Assembly: GCF_014633365.1 (NCBI RefSeq)
Contig: NC_068350.1
Location: 1,183,001 to 1,247,000 of the forward strand
Direction of reading: 5' to 3'
From: Diospyros lotus
Lineage: Eukaryota > Streptophyta > Magnoliopsida > Ericales > Ebenaceae
Length of the DNA: 64,000 bases
The notes beneath the pieces were generated by a model that had not been told where the DNA came from, did not search any database, and was given only the letters and a program-made list of their open reading frames with translations. Made by a program: the position numbers and the translations under genes. This document shows positions 43,223 to 56,161 of the stretch, in pieces; the first letter of the stretch is position 1; each line of letters starts with the position of its first letter.

Positions 43223-46200
43223 AGTCCTCCAGCTCTATCTCGTCTTTAATATTTCCAAATGGGCATTATTAGGTCAAAGAAACAACTAAATATATATTAA
43301 GTCATTTATTGACCCTTTAATTACCATCTCTACTTTTAGATAAGGTTGGAAACAAGCAAAGTCTAGTGAGATTTATAAAAGTTTGAATGTATTTATTTGT
43401 TTTGGACCAGAAGTTGGTGAGCTCATTTATATTAAATGATTTTCATAGGAGATTTTTTATAAATTTTAAATATAAAATCCATTATAAATTTATTTGGGCT
43501 CGATTCAATTCAACATATAAATTAAATTAGTTTATTTTGATATAAATTTAACTCTTTTAAAAAATATTTATATTAATCAGTTTGTTTTTGTAAATTAATC
43601 ATATATAAAATCTTGAATAATATAAATAATATGATAAAAAAAATCCCATTATAAAAACCAAACTATTTAAAAGCACGCCCTCAAAACAAATCCATAAACG
43701 AGCTTAGAAATGAATATATAGAAGTGAACTGAAAATATGATTGTTTATAAGTCGAAACAAAGGTCAATCAATTTACTAAACAAACTTAAAAATATTATTA
43801 ATTTAACTAAATAAACATGCTTGAACGATTCTTAATCTAGCCAAGTTTGGAGTTGCTCGCAAGCGACTTTGTACTTATTTTGAAATATTAATTAGTACAA
43901 AAAAATTAATAAATATGGAAACAAATTTAAAAAAAAAAGTTAAAAATGAAAAAGGAAGAAAAAAATAGCTTGGTTCATTGATGTAGCATAGTCAACAATG
44001 CACCACACGAGCTATAGTCAAAAGGGGGACCATCATTGGCATGATTAATTACATAATTAATTTAATGTCATTTTTAAAAAAATAGCAAAATGACATCATT
44101 TCATATATATATATATATATATAGTTTTGGAGATGGGAATGAAAAATAATACAAAATATTTCTTCCTTTTTAACAAATAATCATTAATACACTCTTAATG
44201 GAAAGATAAATTGTTGTTGAGTTATGGGTAAATTTAAATTATTTAAAAATTAATAAGTAATAAATAGAACCTCGAAAGGTGATACAAATAATTCTTTTTT
44301 CATTTTTTGTTTCATGTTAATTATAGGAGTTGTTTTTATTGTGTCTTTTTAAATATGAAGAGAATGTGAAGCTTTCAAATTTTGTTCTCACCACAAATAA
44401 CAATTAATTGTAAATATATTAAAGGGTCAACATGATTAGTTATAATTGAGAAATTTTGAATTATAAATAATGTCAAATAGTAGGGTCATGTCAAGACAGC
44501 CTCCACCTGATACTATTCATGTCATGTCTTGTCTTGCGACAGGCATGCATGACTCACATGTTGTGGTAAGAGCGAGCCCTTACTTAGCCATGTTGTGCTG
44601 TCTAGGTCACAAGCTACAAAACCCCTAACCGAACATAATCAGCGGACTAGTGTAAACACAAGCCGTGATTAAGTAGAAGCAGCAGAAGCAAACCATCTTG
44701 ACATTTCTACTTTATATATGTATATACACACACATATACACACAGTGATATGTAGAAAAGAAATTGATGATGTTGAAAAAGACGACTAAGGATTTTGACA
44801 ATTAAACTTTTGTAATAGGGGGATATTTTTCATTTGTTATAGTCTTCAATAATTAAGTTAGTATTTAAAAAAAAAGATAAATAAGAACAAGTCTTTAAAG
44901 CCAAATATTATTCTTACCTATTGAAATCTTACTCATGATCAAATTTACTATTATTGAGAAAGAATTTTGGCCAAATCACTCGGTCAAGATTTTACGACTC
45001 TAGATAAGATTTTTCAGGTTAAGACCCTTTTGTCGGGTATGACAAAGAAGTTAACAGAGCACATGTAATATTGTTCTAACCAGTAAAAAGACACGAGACA
45101 CTCTAAATTGTATAACACGTGATATATCGTGATAGACTCTTCCAATAAAACATTTTTGAGGTAAATTTATAAATTAGTACCATTTTCAAGATCTTGTTTG
45201 GCATGAGGAGTCAAAGAATGCGAACACAGTAGAAGTGGTGTTGATGGGTGATTAAACGTGCATTTGAATCATATATATGTTTCATGACTAGCTAGCTCAC
45301 GTGTGGATGTGATCTTGGATTTTGCTTGTGATTATAATGGCTGCACTTTCGGCAGTTTGATCCATCTAATGTAGGTGTTAACTTGGCTCTCTAATTAGCT
45401 GTCACAATTGTAATTAGTGGGCCATTAAGCATTAATTGCTTTTAAATAATTGAGGTTTTTGATTACCCACGGCCGGTCTGTGATTAATTGAATATTGGGG
45501 CCTAAAGTAGCCATGGCACAAGCAGTCCTAATTGTGTAGATTAATTCACTACTTTCACTTAGAGATTAATTAACGCACGTTTAGACAATTTCTGCTTTTA
45601 TGATCTCTCTTTATATAAGTTTGTACTATTTTGGTCTCTTCTAGTTTTTTCACTGAAAAAGATTAGAAGTTATAACTTAATTATGATGATTATTTTGTCA
45701 AAGAACTCGAAGTGATTGAAAAACATCATGTTTTGACCTTTGGTGCGCCTAGTCAATCAACCTTGTGACAGTAGATCATGTCACTTGTCAATATATACGT
45801 TTTATCTTAAGGGTAAAACTAAAATAAGAGAGAGTTGATTTTTTGCTCTGAACTTGTTGCCTCCACCTCTTACTTAGGTGACTGTTTTTCTCTCTAGCTA
45901 GAGATGAAGCCATTTTTTCCTTTCTTTTCACCCTCAAGTCTTCATAGTTTCTAAGTGGTTGTTCACTTTGGATCTAGTTGTTCACTCGAACATGGTCTAT
46001 TAGTTCACTTGGAGGTGTATGTCATTCTCTCTCCTTGAATTAATGTTTCAAAAAGTAGAGTTATTCTTGCTCAAGAAACTCTTAACAACTAGAGATCAAA
46101 CTAACATAAATAATCAAGACATCAATGAAACTCAAGTGAAGACTAGGTGCAAAAACGGTGGTGGGTCAAGCCATACCCTCTGTTGGTTGCCCATAGAATA

Positions 46201-46671
46201 GCTTGAGTGAGTCAGCTAGATAAATGAATTGTACGATCACCCAACAAAAGCATTCCATCTTTTGGAATCGAATTAGACTTGTCTACTAGGGGTGTTATTT
46301 TGTTGGTGGAAGAGTGGCCATTTATTGATCTTTAGTTGTTGGATAGGGGTAGGGAATAAGGGTATGGCTTAAATCCGTAAGGAGGCAAGTAGACGTACTG
46401 TGCTCTCGTTCATGCATTAAGGGTGCTTAATTACGATTTTGATTCCCAAAGCTTTGTTTATAGCCTTGATACGGTGTTATGATGGAGATAAGCCTCTATC
46501 TTAAGTTGTGTAAACTTTAGGTAAGGAAATGTGAAGGATATGTCTTCACCACCCCTAGGCAACTCCTTTCTCTTCTCCATTTTCGGCCTTTCTTCTTTCC
46601 TTCCTTCTTAATCTCTCAAATTCTCTCTTTCTCTCTTGGTCAAATTAACAATGATCGGAGAAGATCTCCAC

Positions 46672-47405
46672 CACTACAACAAAAATGATTTGTTGAGACA
46701 TCTTTTTTAGGGCATTTTTTAGAAAGTGTCTTCTAAAATACCATTTTAAGGCACAATTTAAAAAAGTGCCCAAATACAATAACTTTAATGAAGCACAATA
46801 ATTAAGTGCCTTATAAAATATCATTTTAAGGCACAATTTAATAAAGTGCCTCAATATAACAATTCTAATGAGGCACAACAATGAAATGCCTTAATAGACA
46901 AATATAAGTGTCTTAATAGATAAATCTAATAGGGCATAATTTTTGAAATGCCCCATTAAAATAATTCTAACAAGACACTCTGATGAAGTGCCCTAATAGA
47001 CAAATCTTAAGTGCCCCAATAAAATAATTCTAATGAAACTTAGATATACTATAAAATAAATATAGACACATATATTAATAAGATGATGTGCAGATTAGGT
47101 GGTCACGCGTGTGCAAGAAGAAGGAAAGGTTTAGGGTTCGAGTCAAGGGGGAAGTAAGTTAGAATTAAGAGAAGGCCTTCTGGGGGATATGAAAAATAAA
47201 TTTACAGTAATTTTTGAGGCATTTTTAAGCATTACAATAAACTTAAATTTATAATTATTTTTAAGGCATTTGTAAGTGCCTCAATACGTTTTTGGGGCAC
47301 AGTTACATGGGGCATTATTATTAATGCCCTAATAGTTAAAATGCCTCAAGAAACTATCTATTAAGGCATTTTTAAATGCCTCTTAATCCAAAATTTGTTG
47401 TAGTG
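46672..47405. mobile_element. Non-autonomous CACTA element (734 bp)
   Basis: Starts CACTACAACAAAAATGATTT and ends AAAATTTGTTGTAGTG, with the 3-bp duplication CAC on each side (46669-46671, 47406-47408). Subterminal regions carry many copies of a short AAGGCAC/GTGCCTT-type word in both orientations, typical of CACTA transposase binding regions. No transposase is encoded. Confidence 0.88.
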
Positions 47406-47782
47406 CACCCACTCACCCTTGTGTACATAGGTTTTGCAAATTACACTAGGCCACTCCATTTCTATTTAATTGTCTTTTTATCTATTAATAATTTGTCCAA
47501 ATAACGAAATTTATCTATACTAATTCCATTTTGGCTCTTTGGGTTTCATAAAATTTATACGTACATACCTTGATTGTTAAAAAATAATAGTTAATTTTGT
47601 TAAAAATCCCAAAATGCATTTGTCATTAAAAAAACAAAAATAAAAAATATCGATATACTAGTGTCATTATTGATGGGTTCAAATCCATCAATGTTAAAAG
47701 GAAGAAAGAGGAAGAACTGATTTATGAGAAAGAGAAATGAGATAGAGGTAGAGAGATAAGAGAATAAGTCGATAATAATATA

Positions 47783-49703
47783 GATATATATATATATATA
47801 TAGAAAAATAGAGAAAGATGATGGACAATCTAGCTTAACCTATTGAGAGGAATTTAGAAATTTGGGTTCTTCTCTATTGAACTGTGAAATCGGGTTAAAT
47901 CAAGTAGAAGAATCCAGATTTCTTGGTTCTGAAACTCTCAATCGAGACCTAGAGTTTCTAAGTTCAATTGAGAGAAACCTAGAAAATCTTGGTTCCTTGA
48001 ATCTATTTTTTTTCGTTATTTTCTGGTAAAAAAAGAGAGAAATAATGATATATATAAAGATAAAGAGACTTAGCACGCTGTTCTCTGTCATTGCCCCAGT
48101 TGTTCTAAAGAAACATGGGAGAGAATCCATGGTAGAAAATAGGAAATCAATTCGAAGAAGAAAAAGAAAATTGTTATTCAGTTTCTCTGTTCTAAATGAG
48201 GTATAGTTGCTACGTTATTTACACTATGTACGGGTATTGACATGTGGACAATTTGTTACAACCGCTATAGCAACTAGCTAACTACCTACCAACTAAATAA
48301 TTAATAATCCTAGCTAGGTATTCTCAACATGTTCTCCATCGCTTACTTATTGTGATTCTCCTTGAAAAAGGTTCGTCACAAAGTCACTAGAGGTGACGAT
48401 TGCAACGAGTGGGAATTCTTTCCCATTGCCTCACTATCGAAGTGAAAAGGGAGAAAATGAGCATGTCAACAGCCATGGTCGTCATATAGCATAGAAGAGA
48501 GAGAGAAATGGGAAGGATTAAAAATAAAGATAAAATGGTCAATTTCCAATATAAGTTAACTACAAAAGAGGTTAAGTGTTTTTTTCAAATACAAAAATGA
48601 TCAATATAATATGCTTTAAACAAAACTCAAAAGTGATACGTAAAATTTACCTTTTCAAAAGATAAGATCATAATGGAAAGATATATATAGTAAGATAGAG
48701 AAAGACGATTGACAATTTAGAGGAATTTAGAAATTTGGATTTTTCCTCTCTATTGAACCTAAAATATCAAGTTCAATCAAGTGGAAGAATTTAGATTTCT
48801 CGGTTCCAAAACTCTGAATTGAAACTCAAATTTTCTAAGTTCAATCGAGAGAAACCTAGAAAATCTTGGTTCCTTGATCCCAATTTTTTGGTTATTTTCT
48901 GGTTGAAAGAGAAAGAAATTTTTTTTATATATATATAAAGATAAAGAGACTTAGCACACCGTTCTCTATCATCGCCCCAACTATTCTGAAGAAAATTGGG
49001 AGAGAATCGATGGAAAAAAATAGAAAATTAACTTGAAGAAGAAAACTGTTATTCAATTTCTCTATTCTAAATGAGGTATAATTACTACACTATTTATACT
49101 ATGTACAGGTAGAGGGGCGATTTGTTGCCCACATTGACGCGGGCATGCAGGGGGTGGGTGTGGAGAGGGTGAGCCCACTCCTCTCCCTTTGATTTTGTCC
49201 CCATCGAGCAAGTCTTATGTTTCCCGACGCAAACAACATAACAATTTCCTATACAGGTATTGACATGTGAACAATTTGTTACAACAGTTATAACAACTAG
49301 CTAATTGCCAACTAAATAACTAATAATCCCAACTAGGTATTCTCAACATGCTCTCAATCACTTACTCATTGCAATTCTCCCCGAAAAAGGTTCCAAATCT
49401 CCTCGTCGCAAAGTTGCTAAAGGCAACGATTGAGACGAGTGGGATTTCTTTCCCATTGCTTTATTATCGAAGTGAAATTGGAGAAAAAAAAGCATGTCAG
49501 CAACCATGGTGATCACCGAGCAAAGAAAAGAGAGGGAAATGAGAAGGATTAAAAATAAAGATAAAACAGTCAATTTTCAATATAAGTTAACGGCAAAAGA
49601 GGTAAGTGTTTTTTTTTTTAAATACAAAAATAATCGATATGCTTTAAACAAAACTCAAAAGTGATATGTAAAATTTACCCTTTTAAAAGATAAAGGGCAT
49701 AAT
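47783..49703. repeat. Large tandem duplication, two diverged ~0.9-1.0 kb units
   Basis: Unit 1 is about 47783-48677 and unit 2 about 48678-49703. Shared landmarks in the same order include GAGGAATTTAGAAATTTGG, AACCTAGAAAATCTTGGTTC, AAAGATAAAGAGACTTAGCA, ACAATTTGTTACAAC, CGAGTGGGA..TTCTTTCCCA and AAACAAAACTCAAAAGTGAT. There are no TG...CA ends and no internal domain, so unequal crossing-over fits better than LTRs. No open frame is conserved between units. Confidence 0.85.
49112..49251. mobile_element. 140-bp GC-rich insertion in tandem unit 2
   Basis: Present only in unit 2 and bracketed by TACAGGTA at 49104-49111 and 49252-49259. The 8-bp duplication is the size expected of a hAT-type insertion, but no terminal inverted repeat is evident; loss from unit 1 is a weaker alternative. 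Confidence 0.55.
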
Positions 49704-49983
49704 GGATATTCCCACTTATCATCTATAGCATATAAAAAAATATTTTAAAAATTCATACATCTACTATTGGGGGTGGATTTCGTATAAGCTTAATTTGCCA
49801 CTAAAAGAACCATCGGTAGAAATCACAATTAAAATTTTATTCATTTTTCCAAAAAATAATAAATTTTGCAACAAATATCGTAACCTAATATCAGCCACCA
49901 ATTAGGTTAATACTACCATGTCAAAATCCATCACTAAAGTACATATCTTGCCGATGCAAAATTCGACCTCACCAATTATCTAA

Positions 49984-50686
49984 GGGCGTGTTTGATAGTC
50001 CAAATTTTTCAAGGAAAAGGTAATTTTTTTACCCATTTTTCAACTTTTGCATTGTTTGATAGCATTTTTTTTTCAAGGAACTCATTTTTCCATTAATGGT
50101 CACGTGAGGCCATTTTCCTTCAAATCATGGAAATCAAATTCCTTAAGGGAAAGGAGATGGAATTTTCCTGACAATTGAGAAAGACAGTGAGTGGGCGGCA
50201 GCTGGGGATGAAGAAGAAGGGTAGGTGGGTGGGGAGGGTTTGTAAATTATTTTATATTTTATATTTTTAATAATTAATAAATATAAATGTATAAAAAAGA
50301 AATATGCCAAAAATTACGTATAAATTATTTTTTAAAAAAACAAAAAAAAATTAATTTTGTAATTTTATTTTTTTGAGAAAATAATTTAATTAATTTAAAA
50401 TATGTTATTATTTTAATTTTTCTATACAAGATTTAATATTTTTTAATACATTTTCACCATTGAATTCCATGAAAAATGTGTCATTTTCTATGAAAAATAA
50501 TGCCTATTAAACACGAAATACCAGAAAAATGATCAAATTCTATGAAAAAATATTACCAATCAAATACCAAAAGATGAAAAATAACATCATTTTCTAAGAA
50601 AAATATTATACCAATCAAACAGTTTAAACTTTCAATTTCCAGAAATTTATTTTTTTTCCACTCCACCCTTGCAATCAAATGCACCC
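49984..50686. mobile_element. PIF/Harbinger-like MITE (703 bp)
   Basis: Flanked by TAA at 49981-49983 and 50687-50689. The ends GGGCGTGTTTGATAG... and ...CAATCAAATGCACCC are imperfect inverted repeats of the Tourist type. No coding capacity. Confidence 0.75.
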
Positions 50687-50689
50687 TAA

Positions 50690-51509
50690 TTGATTTATGG
50701 TAAAACTTCATTATAATTTTTTTTTTTAAATCTCATCACTAATTTTTGTGTCAAGATATATTACCGATGAATATAATTTTTCATCGCAATTTACAATAGA
50801 GATATTAAAAATTTTGGAATGTAAGTGTAGCGACAAAACAATTTATTTCATTGTTTTCTGTCACTAATTCTGTGTGTTAGTCACCTTAGTGGGACTTCAC
50901 AATAACTTTCTCATTTAAAAAAGGAAAAAAGTCAACTCTGGCACAGTCCATATAAAATATTAAATATTATTAGAAGCACAAATATTTAAAATTACTAAGA
51001 GATTATGTGCCCAACTCTAGAGGTATTTAAATCTTAGTTCGGATTAAGAAATTGATTTGTTTACTTTTTAGTCTAGATTATATAGTTAAAGATAAATAAT
51101 ATTATTTATTAATAATAAATAATAGTATAATATACATGTAATATATTATTAAAATATAAACTGGTTGATTTTTATTTAAATTTTTTATTAAAAAAATTGT
51201 TTGAATAATACATATATAGGTATACATATGCATATTTAAAAATATATATATTAAAAAACAAGAAAAAATATTCAAGACTACCCCCGAGTTCGAACTTAAT
51301 CCTAATTGGTCTAATTTTTTTTTTTTTTTTTTTTTTTTGTAAGATTGAAAACTCAAGAGACCTCACATATAACTTTGTAACTTAGATTATTTCACTATCT
51401 TTAAAATTTAAGATCTATCTTGACCCACCATAAATATATGTAAAAATTAACTGTAAGTCAAAACTCAGCACATGACCTCTAAGATAGAAAGAAATAATTA
51501 TATAATTTT
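50690..51509. other. Noncoding, AT-rich; no feature recognised
   Basis: Contains a T homopolymer near 51317-51338 and (TA)-rich stretches. The minus-strand frames here are lysine runs from these repeats. Confidence 0.5.
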
Positions 51510-51735
51510 TGTAACATTTCGTTCGAGCGATAGGAAGGACCGGAACAATTTACCCTGATGGGCTTACACAAACTTCCCAGGGGGGTCACCCATCCCTGGA
51601 TTACCCCAGGTCAAGCACGCTTAACTTGGGAGTTCTTTGCCAACATTCAGCCCAAAAGGTATCCAGCTAGTGTTATTTCCTTTCTTACACTATCCTCGAT
51701 ATATACTAACTTCTCTGGGCTCTCGGGATATTACA
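51510..51735 (-). repeat. Cassandra LTR (3' in element sense)
   Basis: 226 bp with the antisense 5S-like segment at about 51569-51630. It differs from its partner by a small number of substitutions. Confidence 0.93.
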
Positions 51736-51909
51736 TTCTCCCCCCCTTAAGCACATGACGTCCTCGTCATGCGACCTTACAACTGGTCCCAGACCTTCTC
51801 CCCTTGGGGGCTGCCATCTTAGAAGCTTGCCAGAAACCGCTCCTTGTACAGGCCCTCAAGCCCCGGCGCCATTCCTCGCCCTCATCGGACCGCCTTCGCC
51901 AAGGGTCGG

Positions 51910-51920
51910 CTCTGATACCA
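51910..51920 (-). promoter_or_regulatory. Cassandra primer binding site
   Basis: CTCTGATACCA on the plus strand is the complement of TGGTATCAGAG, the initiator-Met tRNA binding site, next to the 5' LTR. Confidence 0.88.
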
Positions 51921-51922
51921 TT

Positions 51923-52148
51923 TGTAACATCCCGTTCGAGCAATAGGAAGGACCGGAACAACTTACTCTGATGGGCTTACACGAACTTCCCAGGGGGGTC
52001 ACCCATCCCTGAATTACCCCAGGTCAAGCACGCTTAACTTGGGAGTTCTTTGCCAACATTCAGCCCAAAAGGTATCCAGCTGGTATTGTTTCCTTTCTTA
52101 CACTATCCTCGATATATACTAATTTCTCTGGACTCTCGAGGTATTACA
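51923..52148 (-). repeat. Cassandra LTR (5' in element sense)
   Basis: 226 bp, nearly identical to 51510-51735. On the minus strand its 5S-like segment retains recognisable Pol III internal-control-region sequence, with one short region (CCCTGAATTACCCCAGG) rearranged relative to cellular 5S rRNA. Confidence 0.93.
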
Positions 52149-52153
52149 ATTTT

Positions 52154-53910
52154 ACACAAAGATAAAATCGAATTAACGGCCTCACATATATTATGCTCTT
52201 AAATACATGCAACTGACGATCTATACTATTCCTAAAGTGTAAAATATTTAGAAATATTGGTCTTAGTTCTATTGATGTAAAGCCAACTCCGTCCAGACGG
52301 AATGATTACCTAATCAAATACATATATATCTTACTAGAGTTTATATTTTAATTCTAAGATATCCACGTACTATTATTATACATAGTACACTTATGTTGAA
52401 TTATACATATATATATATATATTGTTCATGTCTGACTGACGACAGAAATGATTCATTTTGGTCGGCAGTGGGGAACCGACGGTTTCACAACTTTTAGGAA
52501 TCAATTAATTAATTACTTGGAATATTCAATTAGTTCCGTGAATGAATGAATGAATGGCCTTTTGTTTGATTGATGTTAGTCGTTTCATATCATCATATAA
52601 TTATAATGAAAAGTACAAACTTGACGACGACGAAATGGATCTTATGTTTCATTCCAGATGGGGTAACAGTAACACCGGCCGACCACCCCCTATTCCACAA
52701 ACAAATTATTCCTAATTAAATTTAAGAATCAATTCATTTTCCATTAAGGTTTCAAATTCCGTGGGCAATTATATCTTGTTTGGATCTCTTTTAACTAATT
52801 GTTTCACTATAAAAATTGAATGTCTTGCCACGTGTGATATTACCAAAAAAAATTATTTTTCAAAAAAATTTAAGGTGAAAGTGATGATATATAGTATTGT
52901 TAGTATGTGTTTATTGAAAAAATTATTGTTCAATGATAAGAATATCTTTGTTAAATATATGTCTAACTAAATTATAAAACCCAACTTTAATTCATCAAGT
53001 TTTATCAATTGAGAGTGACCCTACAAATCTATTTGTTGTAGTATGGATAAGAATCTATCACTAATTATATCTTTAAAATTGAGTAAACTCCAAATCATTA
53101 TGGACTAATTATCATAAACTCTCTGGCCGTGCTTGTGCTCTGTAACAACCATTTGATATAGAAATCAATACTTCGGCATCGTCATCCATCGTTTCACAAA
53201 CCATTTATCGTAGAGTAGCCTAAATTAATTCATTCTTTGTAATGCTTCTCCATCTACTATTTTTGTTATCTAGTTAATCGAGAAAATTGTGTAAATATAT
53301 ATTTGTTTTGATAACAAGGATTCGAATGCACATCGAATAAATTCCGAACATATACCAAATAAAAATTATTCAATCAATTTAATTATAATATCAATTCAAC
53401 TCTAATATATTAAAAATATAAATTAATTCAAAGCCACAAAGATTTGTTCACACGTAAGTCAAACCCTTCCCATTCCAAAATTTTCGGGGCGCAGAATTGA
53501 AAATGTCAAAGTCCACAAAAGCATTTTAAAAACATTTTTTGCATTTTAAAATTAGCCCTAAAGCCTCTATGGTTTTGTTTTAATATCTTTAATTAAATTA
53601 TATAAAATCAAATCTAATTAAACATAAAATTAAAAAAAAAATAGCAACTCTTCTCCTTTTCTTTCTTTTATTTGGTCAATCAAAGCATATCGTCGTCTCA
53701 CTCTTCCTTTTCAATCTCTCTTATCATATTAAATTTATTATGGCGAGATCTAAAAATTTGTCTCTCTCACCATTTTGAACCCACTATAATGGGTTTTAGA
53801 GATCAAAACTCGTCATTCACTAACCCAAATCAAGTCTTTAAGTGAATTCTTTTATCTCTTTACACATTTCTTGACAAAATTAAATACACATTAATCATGC
53901 CATAATAATC
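52154..53910. other. Intergenic, no gene recognised
   Basis: AT-rich with short microsatellites, for example TA near 52407-52422. No coding-like frame or transposon end could be recognised. Confidence 0.5.
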
Positions 53911-53918
53911 AATGAGAC

Positions 53919-54772
53919 CAAGGTTGTTAAAATCGGGATTTTAAGTGGGATCGAAAAAGTGTCCATAAAATCGGATCGTAAAATCGAATCGTAAAATCGT
54001 AAGATTTTAGAGATAATTAAAAATACCCTTCAATTTTTGTAAATATATGTTTATAATAACATAATTTTGCAGAAAATAAATTAATATCTTTTAATAACCT
54101 GATTATTCCTTATTATAGTTCAAAAGATGATACTTCCAAAATATAGTTCAAAAACTAGCAAGTTGGTATAGGCAATTTAGAGGCAAAATATAGATAATTT
54201 AGAGGTAAAATATAACTTAAAATTCTTTTAGAGGATTCTTTCATCGTCGTCCATTAGATTTATGTTGCATTTTTTTCTTGATTTAACATTGATTAAATCA
54301 AGTAAAATCCCAATTTGGGGTTTGGTGGTCCATTAATTAATTACTTGTTTGTCTTGATTTACTTATGCAATCAATGTTAAATCAAGTAAAAATTATAATT
54401 TAAATCAAGTAAATTGAAACTTATGCAATTAATGTTAGATGTTATGTGACATTGGAACTTATACAATCAATGTTAAATCAAGTTCCAATTTAGAGGCAAA
54501 ATATAACAATTCATTGCATAAGTTTCAATGTCAGATGCTATGTGACATTGAGATGTTGGAAACATCCTCTAAATTGCAACTTAAATCAATGAAAGTCTTT
54601 GAATCGTAAAATCGTTTGGGAATCTCTAAAGCATAAAATCGTAAAATCGTATATGTAAAATCGAGATTTTATAGGATTTTATCCTAAATTAGATTTTACA
54701 TGGGATTTGAATCATTTAGGGGTCTTCAAATCGTAAAATCGTACGTGTAAAATCGGGATTTTAACAACTAAG
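53919..54772. mobile_element. hAT-like MITE (854 bp)
   Basis: The 8-bp duplication AATGAGAC occurs at 53911-53918 and 54773-54780. The terminal inverted repeats are CAAGGTTGTTAAAATC and its imperfect complement ending GATTTTAACAACTAAG. Subterminal regions contain many copies of AAAATCGTAAAATCG; the middle has repeats of AATCAATGTTAAATCAAG. Non-coding. Confidence 0.82.
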
Positions 54773-55211
54773 AATGAGACTGAGAAAAAATGAGTAATTT
54801 TGTCTCTATAATTAAGTGAGTAGTTTTTTGAGCTTTTCTAAATCGAGGTAGAGTTTAGTAAATGTTTAAAAATTTTAATAAATGTTACAATAATTTATTA
54901 TTTTAAAATTTAAGATTTAGGATTCAAATGGTCAAAAACCAAAAAGGGTAGCAAAAGCTTTTACGAATCAGCTTTGCCTCCCGAAGGACAAGCAAGAAGC
55001 AACGACAAAGCAATATTATTAATACGACAGATTCATTAGGATGCCAATCTCATGAAACAATATTGCTGGCCAGCCGCCGTTCCTCGTTAAGGCAACAAAC
55101 ACATGAAACATGAACCATCAGAGGGCCCACACCGACCACTAAAACCACCAAACAAATTAATTTTGTATATGCTGATAATAACATTTGTCAAAAGGACAGA
55201 CAAACCATTTA

Positions 55212-56158
55212 GGGTCTCTTGATTTCCATTTTTTTCATGAAAAATAATTATTTTAGTCAAAATTTCAACTTTTGAGCTATTTTATTGGTCAATTTTTCAT
55301 AGAAAATATTTTCTCACTTGTAGTCACAATGATGCTATTTTTCTACATTGGAATTTGTTTTCTCATAGGGGTAGATGCAATTTTTCATGAAAATAGAAAA
55401 GCCCACCCACCAAATAGCTGTCATTCCCCTTCCACCACCACCCATCAACAAAGAAGAGAAGATAAGGATTGGTCAGAAAAAAGAAAGATCGGCTAGATAT
55501 AGGGGTTGCAACGGCCATCGGCAAGTAGCGAGCAGCGACGACTTGCAATGGTAACCATCGACGATAGCAAAGGCATGGGCGGTGACTAGAGAAGACGTAG
55601 GTGACAGCCATCGGTTGAGGCGTAGGAAACGACGAAGGCGTGGGCCGTGACTGGAGAAGACGAAAGGACGTGTTGTAAGAGGAAGACAGAAGGTCGCGAT
55701 GCAAGGGTGGCGTTTCCACTACACAGTAGGCGACGACAATGAACGATGACTTGACGAGTAGCGGCAATGGCAACGACAACTGTGGCTGGGCGACAACGAC
55801 GGCTATGGCTAAACTTGCTGGGAAACTAGAGACCCACTGCTTGATTATTTGATTATTTTGTGTATGTATATTTAATTTATTTTTTGAATATGCATATATT
55901 TGATTATTTTATATAGTTGATTATTGATTTGTGTATTTGATTATTGATTGTCTACATATGTGTAAGTGATTATTTTCATAAAAAATAATGGCAATCAAAT
56001 ATTAAAAGTTGAAAAAGTACAACAATTTATAGGTCAAAAATTAAGTCAATCAAACACCTTCAAATAATATTTTTCTTAGAATTTAATTCTAGATAATTCA
56101 ATTATCTAGAAAATATTTTATCTCCATGCAAATTCTATACTTACAATTAAACGCACCC
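55212..56158. mobile_element. PIF/Harbinger-like MITE, related to 49984-50686
   Basis: Starts GGGTCTCTTGATTTCC after TTA and ends TTAAACGCACCC before TAA; a one-base difference in the duplication is assumed. The ends and the AATCAAA/CATGAAAA-type subterminal words resemble the other MITE. The interior (55490-55800) is GC-richer with GCGACGAC-type words. The 138-codon minus-strand frame there has no domain and is probably fortuitous. Confidence 0.55.
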
Positions 56159-56161
56159 TAA

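Larger units (their letters stand above)
40673..46668. other. Intergenic, no gene recognised
   Basis: Very A/T-rich, without coding-like frames. (TA)n tracts occur near 40765-40782 and 44106-44122. Two local duplications are listed separately. Confidence 0.5.
51510..52148 (-). mobile_element. Cassandra TRIM (terminal-repeat retrotransposon in miniature), complete, 639 bp
   Basis: Two 226-bp direct LTRs (51510-51735, 51923-52148) begin TGTAACAT and end TATTACA, flanked by ATTTT at 51505-51509 and 52149-52153. Only 187 bp lie between them. On the minus strand the internal region starts with TGGTATCAGAG (51910-51920) and ends with a purine tract next to the left LTR, so the element is antisense. 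Each LTR contains 5S-rRNA-like sequence (CTTCCCAGGGGGGTCACCC, CAAGCACGCTTAACTTGGGA), the defining feature of Cassandra. Cassandra has no proteins and must be mobilised in trans; its 5S segment carries Pol III promoter boxes in other plants. Confidence 0.95.

Noticed and set aside
47085..47165. tRNA- or SINE-like B box (GGTTCGAGTC) inside the CACTA element
   Set aside because: No A box at proper spacing, no cloverleaf and no poly(A) end; a single 10-bp match is expected by chance.
47783..49703. The large tandem units as LTRs of one retrotransposon
   Set aside because: The units abut with no internal region, primer binding site or TG...CA ends.
51560..52080. 5S rRNA genes
   Set aside because: The 5S-like segments are part of Cassandra LTRs, diverge in the centre from cellular 5S, and there is no 5S tandem array.
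55363..55779. 138-codon minus-strand frame
   Set aside because: Low-complexity translation of a GC-rich MITE interior with no domain and no conserved start or splice context.
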